Both the position numbers and the translations under genes were made by a program. The notes beneath the pieces are model-generated. The model was not told where the DNA came from and searched no databases. It worked only from the letters and a program-made list of their open reading frames with translations. Source: Amoeboradix gromovi (taxonomy: Eukaryota; Sanchytriomycota; Sanchytriomycetes; Sanchytriales; Sanchytriaceae). Taken from it: a stretch of DNA of 11,906 bases. The DNA is taken from assembly GCA_018985225.1 (NCBI GenBank), contig JADGIF010000278.1:1-11906 (forward strand), written 5' to 3'. This document shows, piece after piece, positions 7,131-11,906 of this stretch (position 1 is the stretch's first letter; each line of letters opens with the position of its first letter).

Positions 7131-7655
7131 ATGACGTGTAGATTGATTAGTTTCTCGTGGTTACCACTGTTAAAAAAGTATCTCTATCACTATTATAGTC
7201 TGATTTTTAGATTTTATAAACCAGTGTACATCGCCCACCACTACAGTTTGCAAAATTGTAATAAACATTGCATTCCCGAAGAAGCTCTATACAACGGGTA
7301 TAGAATCATGCAGAATGGATTTATTATATCTTCTGATAGATTCATAGAATACATGAATACACGCTACCCATCATTCGAATGCAAATACAAAGTCTACAAG
7401 CATTTTATTAAAAAGGGCTTTCTTGTATACAGTGGCCTTAATTTCGCAGTTGATTATGTTTTATATACTGACGCTAGATCTAAATGCCATAGTAGCTATG
7501 GGGTATTAGTGGAACCGGCCTATAGGTATTTTGACTTGTTTAGAGCGCAAAGAGTCGTTCATCATGTTCGTAAAAAGTTGATTCTTTGCTATTTTCAAGA
7601 AGATGAGCTTTTTTCTGTCAAGGTCCAGCGATTTACGATTTCAGGCCACAGATAA
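7131..7655 (+). CDS. SEN2: tRNA-splicing endonuclease catalytic subunit Sen2 (short form)
   Basis: A 174-residue protein from the ATG at 7131; the frame extends to a TTG at 7110. Sen2 cuts the 5' exon-intron junction of pre-tRNA within the Sen2-Sen34-Sen54-Sen15 complex. The endonuclease fold is clear: IPEEALYNGY (N-terminal subdomain), VYKHFIKKGFLVYSG, then FAVDYVLY with catalytic Tyr112, CHSSYGVLV with His120, and VRKKLILCYF with Lys148. The VRK..LCY block and the ending RFTISGHR (compare the terminal RWVPGRNR of yeast Sen2) point to Sen2 rather than Sen34. At 174 residues it is less than half of yeast Sen2 (377). The N-terminal region and the long charged linker are nearly absent, giving a size like archaeal endonuclease subunits. 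A missed upstream exon is possible, but upstream DNA is coding on the other strand. Confidence 0.87.
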   Translation: MTCRLISFSWLPLLKKYLYHYYSLIFRFYKPVYIAHHYSLQNCNKHCIPEEALYNGYRIMQNGFIISSDRFIEYMNTRYPSFECKYKVYKHFIKKGFLVYSGLNFAVDYVLYTDARSKCHSSYGVLVEPAYRYFDLFRAQRVVHHVRKKLILCYFQEDELFSVKVQRFTISGHR

Positions 7656-7921
7656 ACATTTGGGTTAGGAAAATAAATAGTAATACGCAGTGATGAATAC
7701 TGTGGCATTAAAATTCCATTTTTTTAAAACCCAAATAATGAGGCTCAACTTGATGTTATATCCAGTATTTGCAGCTATTAATTAAGCAAATACATAATTA
7801 GAGATCTACAGTCTAATAGCATTTCGAGAACTTTGAATCTAACAGTTTTTGTTCAACTCTTTATTAACCTGTACCAACTCTCCCGTATTCGTGTTTATGA
7901 TCTGCAGTCCTGTTGGGGGTT

Positions 7922-7941
7922 TTGAGCGTTGCTCAGTTTTT
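7922..7941 (+). other. GC-rich hairpin followed by five T's (terminator-like)
   Basis: TGAGC at 7923-7927 and GCTCA at 7931-7935 pair perfectly around a GTT loop, with a wobble T7922-G7936, and TTTTT follows at 7937-7941. In bacteria this would look like an intrinsic terminator. In a yeast a T5 run could end an RNA polymerase III transcript. No A or B box was found upstream, so the meaning is open. Confidence 0.3.
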
Positions 7942-8431
7942 GGGTTTTAATTAAATAAATCATTTTCTGTGATTAAACAGATTTGAAGTTCCAATATTCT
8001 CTCTTTCTAATTGCAAAAACTCGATATTCTTTTTTCTCTATGAAGTCAAATTCCTACATATCACCACAGCCAAAATACGTTGAATCATAAGGCGTACCAA
8101 GAGATTTGAGCATACTCTTTTGCGTTCAGAAAAAAGTGTAAAGATGAATTTCAATCCAAGGAAAAGGGAAAGACATTGGTGAAATGTAATTAAGCATGTA
8201 GTATTCAAACTGTACAAGGTGTGATACTCTAGAGAGATCCAATTTGCAGAAATTATGATTGCAAACTATCATTTTGAAGTTGAAAGAGAGCATACGCCAG
8301 CCAAGAACATATGCTTGAAGTATGTGCATCCATGTTTAATCCCACCTCAGCGTGATTAGACCGTGAGCAACCACTATGGCGGCCCAATTGACTTCATGAG
8401 TTTCTCTGCGAAACTATTGATTTCGAGGTAA

Positions 8432-8457
8432 GCAGGACTTTTAGTGAAGAGTCCTGT
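8432..8457 (+). repeat. 10-bp hairpin with tetraloop upstream of the lipase-like gene
   Basis: The arms 8433-8442 and 8447-8456 pair over ten positions (nine Watson-Crick, one T-G wobble) around the loop AGTG at 8443-8446. G8432 and T8457 can add a wobble pair. It ends 42 bases before the ATG at 8500, so it probably lies in the 5' leader or core promoter. Possible roles are a translational block or a palindromic protein site. Confidence 0.45.
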
Positions 8458-8499
8458 TCTTCATAAAGTCCCGTATTTTTCCATACATTAGGCAAATTA

Positions 8500-9378
8500 A
8501 TGTCCAAATCTATAGGAATTCCAATTCGCGATACTTGGAATGATACTATTCTAGAATGCGTATCCATTGTTGCAATGTTTTTCTTTGGCTTGTTTGACGT
8601 TATTGTTGGCTGCACCGGATTAGTTTACGCGGCCAATATTTTACAGCTAATTTTTAAACCAAAACGCGTTCTGGATGTAACAGAAACATCCAAGAGTGAT
8701 TTAGTATACTGCTCTTGGCTCATTTGTTGCCATGGTGTCTCTAACTTGAGTATAAATCAAATAAGCGTCGAAGACCTTGATGTTTACATTGTCAATCATA
8801 ACAGCAAGACTTTCGTCTGCTTTTTCTCTAATAACCCGTTCTTTCTACTTGATTTAAGAAAAGTACAAGCCGATAATGGGTTTATTCGTCGTGGATTAAC
8901 GCATTATATTAAACAGTTTTACATCATCAAGCAACGACTTCCAATTGACGAAAACCCTATTGTATTTACTGGTCATGGTGCTGGTGGTTCTGTTGCTACC
9001 CTGTTTAGTTGGTTTTATGAGAAACCTAGCCATGTTATTGTATTTGGTGCGTATCCCTTTGGTGATTTTTTATTTTGTGAAAAGTTCACCTGCGATTTGG
9101 TAGAAAGAGACATTATTATACAAAGATATTTAAGCGAAAAAGATATTTTTGCTAGATTTCCATCTTGTTCCAATCCAGATGCAAGCCCCGAGTCATTTAT
9201 GAACTATGATTTCCCTGGCACTTCAATTACGATTGCAGAAGATTCAAACATTGTATTTAGCTCAAAGTATATACCGACTAGCATATCACATTCTCTGCCA
9301 AGATATTATTACTTTGCGATTAAGAACACGGAAGAAATGCAGCTACCACTTCAGTCATTGCTTTACACGCAGGATTAA
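8500..9378 (+). CDS. Class-3 lipase-fold protein with the nucleophile serine replaced by glycine
   Basis: A 292-residue protein from the ATG at 8500. A long hydrophobic segment (about 17-52) suggests a signal anchor or one to two membrane passes. The rest follows the alpha/beta-hydrolase class-3 lipase pattern: GFIRRGLTHYI (127-137; relatives have GFVHRGF), then VFTGHGAGG at 155-163 where the family has VTGHSLGG. The acid is at Asp215 in SEKDIFARFP, and the base is likely His264 in SISHSLPRYY. The nucleophile position 160 is Gly (GGT at 8977-8979), one base from serine AGT. If the alignment is right the hydrolase triad is broken, and the protein may be a lipid-binding or regulatory pseudoenzyme. 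The frame is intact with all other landmarks kept, which argues against simple decay. No closer named homologue is recognised. Confidence 0.8.
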   Translation: MSKSIGIPIRDTWNDTILECVSIVAMFFFGLFDVIVGCTGLVYAANILQLIFKPKRVLDVTETSKSDLVYCSWLICCHGVSNLSINQISVEDLDVYIVNHNSKTFVCFFSNNPFFLLDLRKVQADNGFIRRGLTHYIKQFYIIKQRLPIDENPIVFTGHGAGGSVATLFSWFYEKPSHVIVFGAYPFGDFLFCEKFTCDLVERDIIIQRYLSEKDIFARFPSCSNPDASPESFMNYDFPGTSITIAEDSNIVFSSKYIPTSISHSLPRYYYFAIKNTEEMQLPLQSLLYTQD

Positions 9379-9392
9379 ATAAATGAATAACT
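9379..9392. terminator. 14-base convergent gap with AATAAA
   Basis: The stop codons of the lipase-like gene and NPR2 are 14 bases apart. AATAAA lies at 9378-9383 on the + strand, overlapping the last base of the TAA stop. Both 3' UTRs must run into the opposing gene, giving overlapping antisense tails. Confidence 0.45.
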
Positions 9393-10646
9393 CTATTTAC
9401 TTAAAGATACTATAAATTGATCGTCTTCACTAAACTGCTGCTGAAATATTTTATCCAGTTCTCTTGGAGATGCGTTCAAAATCAAGCACAGCTCATCGGT
9501 GTCCTTGTTGTTACGAACAAGCGGTAGTATGTCATTCATTTTACCATTATAGTCCGCCTGACTGAGTAGTGATGATGAATGGTAATGTCTTAATTTGCCT
9601 TCTCTTCTTAAGATCGGATATTCACGGATTCGATGAATAAATTTGTTCAGGATTCCAAACACATAAAACCTTCTTACATCGAGCAGATCAGTAGGGAATG
9701 CGACTCGATGAATGAACTCGTCGACGCTCTCACCAGGCAAAATTCTGCTGTAGTAGATGATGATATCTATTGAATTGCTCGTAATCTTCGAAGAGTATTT
9801 TAGTGCTAAAGATTTCAAGTGCTTGTTGTTACAAAAAGACAGGAATGACGAGTTTAAGGAATAGCAATTTCTAAACTGAAATATATCAGATAAGTCTACC
9901 AGATTGTAATAGTACAGCTGCTGAACTACAAGTTTTACTAGGTCAATAGCACAATTTGTTTTACTCGAAATTCGCTTAATAGAATCAATACCATTTATTT
10001 CAATTACAATCCTCTTGATGTTCGGACATATGATATCCATTTCATCCATGGAGCAAGTCGGAACAGGAACGGAATAATCTAAAATGTGATCCATTAAAAT
10101 TTTACGAATTTTCGGTTGGCTAGTAAATATGCTCAAGTAATTTAAATCATCAAATAAAATGTTTATTTGATCAGATATCATTATCTTGGCTTTCATAATA
10201 TTTAACAAATATCTGATATTCTTACGGCTTTCATCTTTTGTTATAAACTGAGTCATGATTTCAAATTCTTTTAATTTTATAGCTATTTTACGGATCACTT
10301 GCTGCAACTGAACCTTGGAAGAGATTTTTGTTACGATAGAGTCCTCTTCTTTACCAAAAGGAATAATATCATCTTCATCCGAAAAGGTCGAGTTGGATAG
10401 ATCTAGTACCACACCTATGTTGAATGCAAATATGTTACGATCATATTTGACATCTTCGATATAAACGGGATGGCTAACTAATAAATAGTGGTCTATTTCA
10501 ACGCATAACAGACGATTGCAAAAGAATGATTTAGGAATAAAAAAGGAGCTGAAGTAATCAATCTGGTGGAAGTCATTGGGTACTTGATGCACTAATTTTG
10601 GACCTGAGTTGGAATCAAATTCAGTATAGAACACTGACATGTTCAT
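9393..10646 (-). CDS. NPR2: Npr2, SEACIT/GATOR1 subunit (nitrogen permease regulator 2)
   Basis: A 417-residue protein. ATGs at 10646 and 10640 are both possible starts (residues 1 and 3). The N-terminal longin-type domain has the family opening VFYTEFDSNSGPKLVHQVP (5-23), FFIPKSFFCNRLLC (35-48) and RNIFAFNIGVVLD (70-82). The C-terminal half has the winged-helix region, with YNLVDLSDIFQF matching yeast Npr2 VTLSDIFQF. An LRREGKLR motif and a final LCLILNASPRELD stretch follow. Npr2 forms a dimer with Npr3 and, with Iml1, makes the GAP complex that switches off Gtr1 and thereby TORC1 at the vacuole when amino acids run short. It is shorter than S. cerevisiae Npr2 (615) because the serine-rich insertions are missing, and near the human NPRL2 size (380). 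It begins 28 bases after the RPA49 stop. Confidence 0.93.
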   Translation of the reverse strand: MNMSVFYTEFDSNSGPKLVHQVPNDFHQIDYFSSFFIPKSFFCNRLLCVEIDHYLLVSHPVYIEDVKYDRNIFAFNIGVVLDLSNSTFSDEDDIIPFGKEEDSIVTKISSKVQLQQVIRKIAIKLKEFEIMTQFITKDESRKNIRYLLNIMKAKIMISDQINILFDDLNYLSIFTSQPKIRKILMDHILDYSVPVPTCSMDEMDIICPNIKRIVIEINGIDSIKRISSKTNCAIDLVKLVVQQLYYYNLVDLSDIFQFRNCYSLNSSFLSFCNNKHLKSLALKYSSKITSNSIDIIIYYSRILPGESVDEFIHRVAFPTDLLDVRRFYVFGILNKFIHRIREYPILRREGKLRHYHSSSLLSQADYNGKMNDILPLVRNNKDTDELCLILNASPRELDKIFQQQFSEDDQFIVSLSK

Positions 10647-10674
10647 GTTTGGAAAATATATTTAAAACTATTTA

Positions 10675-11906
10675 CTAATCTTTCAATTTTAATGGTGCAA
10701 CCAATTCAATGTATCTTAAGGCAGGCCACTTATTATCCTTGAATGGGCAGAGGCCACGATCTCTCATCAGATCAGTAGCTCCATTCTTACCAAGGGACTG
10801 AACCTTACACCCTATCCATTCAAATCTTTCGCACAACTTTGGGGCACTTAAATGCAAATCTTTTAGAAGCGCGCTGATTTCCATATCTACTCCTTCGTGA
10901 TTTAAAATACTAGGACTATTTAACAAAACGCAGCTAAAGTGCTCTTTATGTAAAACCAAAATCAACAGATAATTCATAATCTTCTGCTTCATTGGTTTCG
11001 TCAGTAAATGCCTGTATTTGGAGTACTCATCTGAAGTAAACTCTGTAAATTCAGACATTAGATATTCTGCAACTTCTTCAGAGCAATACAGCAGCTTTTT
11101 GAGGCTAATTAAATTCATGTTGTTCTTGCTATTGTGCTTGTATAGTTTGATGAGCATATCAATGACTAGATACAATCTTATACCATCAATATCAGTGGTC
11201 TTGTTTTTTGCAAGTCTCAAAATATGTTGTTTACAGTACAAACTGATATTGCTCAAAACGCTTTTCAACTTCTCAATATCATGGAATGCATCTAATATAC
11301 GTTTAATGTTCAATTTACTTAATGTTTCTGCGGTAATAATGCCTTCTATCGGATAAATAGCCTGGACATTTGTAGTCTCTGGATCAAATGGCACTAACAA
11401 ACTCCTGAAATTCGATTCCGTTGCCTGCACATCAGGCGATTCAGATGTATTGCCAACCATAACTTGCTGAAGAGCATCTAAAGTACCTTGATGCACAGTG
11501 TTCTTTTCCATATTTTTCAGCATTGTTTTAGTTTTTCGAGTTCCGAAATCAGCACCTAACTGCTTTTTAGCTTCATAGCGATTCAATTCTCTGGTTTGAA
11601 TTGGCTTGTGGTTAAAATCAACTGATCCTTTTATAAAATGAACGCTCTCAAGTGTTCCATTTGACTCATAATAATAATCATAATCATTACTAGACGTACC
11701 AGTGTATACAATGTTATCATAGACAGCAGTCATTGTAACTATACCATTATCGTTTGACACTAGAGGCACAGTGTGTTTGAATAATTGATGAGAAAAGTCT
11801 CCGATTAACATAGAGGTTTCGTCCTCATTAAAGGTCCTGATTGCCTCAGAAATACCGACAAAGCCAGTAGGTCCACTACGATGGCAGTTCACCCCCGCTA
11901 CCCTAT
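10675..11906 (-). CDS. RPA49: RNA polymerase I subunit A49, 5' end cut by the window edge
   Basis: The frame is open from the TAG at 10675 to the right edge, so the start is not visible. The first in-frame ATG inside the window, at 11811, would give LIGDF at the N-terminus, near the VAVGSF strand of yeast A49. It could be the start, but the open frame upstream suggests more. A49 pairs with A34.5 in a TFIIF-like dimer (N-terminal domain). Its C-terminal tandem winged helix binds DNA and aids Pol I initiation and elongation in the nucleolus. Visible marks are RYEAKKQLGADFGTRKTKTM (the linker block; yeast has LGEAFGTKKAKK), VQAIYPIEGII (yeast VEQIYPIESII), and a C-terminal tWH ending with GCKVQ and APLKLKD (yeast VPFKLP). 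The length seen, about 410 residues, is close to the yeast 415. Confidence 0.92.
   Translation of the reverse strand, partial: RVAGVNCHRSGPTGFVGISEAIRTFNEDETSMLIGDFSHQLFKHTVPLVSNDNGIVTMTAVYDNIVYTGTSSNDYDYYYESNGTLESVHFIKGSVDFNHKPIQTRELNRYEAKKQLGADFGTRKTKTMLKNMEKNTVHQGTLDALQQVMVGNTSESPDVQATESNFRSLLVPFDPETTNVQAIYPIEGIITAETLSKLNIKRILDAFHDIEKLKSVLSNISLYCKQHILRLAKNKTTDIDGIRLYLVIDMLIKLYKHNSKNNMNLISLKKLLYCSEEVAEYLMSEFTEFTSDEYSKYRHLLTKPMKQKIMNYLLILVLHKEHFSCVLLNSPSILNHEGVDMEISALLKDLHLSAPKLCERFEWIGCKVQSLGKNGATDLMRDRGLCPFKDNKWPALRYIELVAPLKLKD

Larger units (their letters stand above)
7656..8499. other. 844-base intergenic region, mostly unexplained
   Basis: This is by far the longest internal gap in a tightly packed locus. 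No frame has recognisable protein sequence; the longest, a 67-codon frame on the - strand at 8126-8329, has no known motif. I saw no tRNA box pair and no convincing snRNA or snoRNA. Notable contents are a terminator-like hairpin followed by T5 at 7922-7941, a pyrimidine-rich strip around 7996-8040, and a strong hairpin at 8432-8457 just before the lipase-like gene. It may hold a non-coding RNA or simply the promoter of that gene. Confidence 0.45.

Noticed and set aside
7690-7800. Box C/D snoRNA starting with GTGATGA at 7690-7696
   Set aside because: No CTGA box D follows at a suitable distance, and there is no terminal stem.
8126-8329. 67-codon open frame on the - strand in the intergenic region
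   Set aside because: No recognisable motif or domain, and the length is expected by chance in AT-rich DNA.
8424-8436. U1 snRNA 5' end on the - strand (CTTACCT)
   Set aside because: A seven-base match only. The following sequence does not resemble U1, and no Sm site was seen.
8428-8491. Possible intron (GAG/GTAAGC ... CATTAG) before the lipase-like gene
   Set aside because: No upstream ATG leads into the lipase frame through this splice. In the required phase a TGA at 8418-8420 blocks it. It could still be a leader intron, but nothing supports that.

Overview
The window is nuclear DNA of an intron-poor, AT-rich ascomycete yeast. The evidence is the set of genes. It contains the RNA polymerase I subunit A49, the SEACIT subunit Npr2, the tRNA-splicing endonuclease subunit Sen2, a TLDc protein of the Rtc5/MEAK7 type, a PNUTS/Ppn1-type protein phosphatase 1 regulator and a membrane-anchored ADAM metalloprotease. 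Genes are almost all single open frames with gaps of tens of bases. ADAM and PNUTS-type genes are not part of the Saccharomyces cerevisiae gene set but occur in fission yeast, so an early-branching Saccharomycotina or a Taphrinomycotina species is likely. The species cannot be named from this window. CTG falls on conserved leucines of the LRR gene, so the CUG-to-serine code is not in use.

Layout, left to right. Positions 1-657 are AT-rich and non-coding, with CCAAT boxes near the end. On the + strand follow an LRR protein with a cysteine/histidine tail (658-1599), a GRE2-like extended SDR reductase (1831-2832) and the ADAM protease (2886-4664). The ADAM gene converges on the - strand Rtc5/MEAK7-like gene (4711-5685). 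Upstream of that gene, on the same strand, lies the PNUTS/Ppn1-like gene, split over two overlapping frames (6133-7086 and 5732-6169). SEN2 (7131-7655, +) diverges from it across only 44 bases. An 844-base non-coding stretch (7656-8499) follows, with two hairpins. Next is a class-3 lipase-fold protein (8500-9378, +) whose nucleophile serine position is glycine. It converges within 14 bases on NPR2 (9393-10646, -). RPA49 (10675 to the right edge, -) lies 28 bases upstream of NPR2 and is cut by the window edge.

This is not an operon or a single pathway. The genes cover growth control (Npr2 and perhaps the TLDc protein at the vacuole), rRNA transcription (A49), tRNA splicing (Sen2), transcription termination and dephosphorylation (PNUTS/Ppn1), and surface or secretory proteolysis (ADAM). 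The items most worth a second look are the lipase-fold pseudoenzyme, the broken PNUTS frame, the very short Sen2 and the cysteine-packed active-site loop of the ADAM protein.
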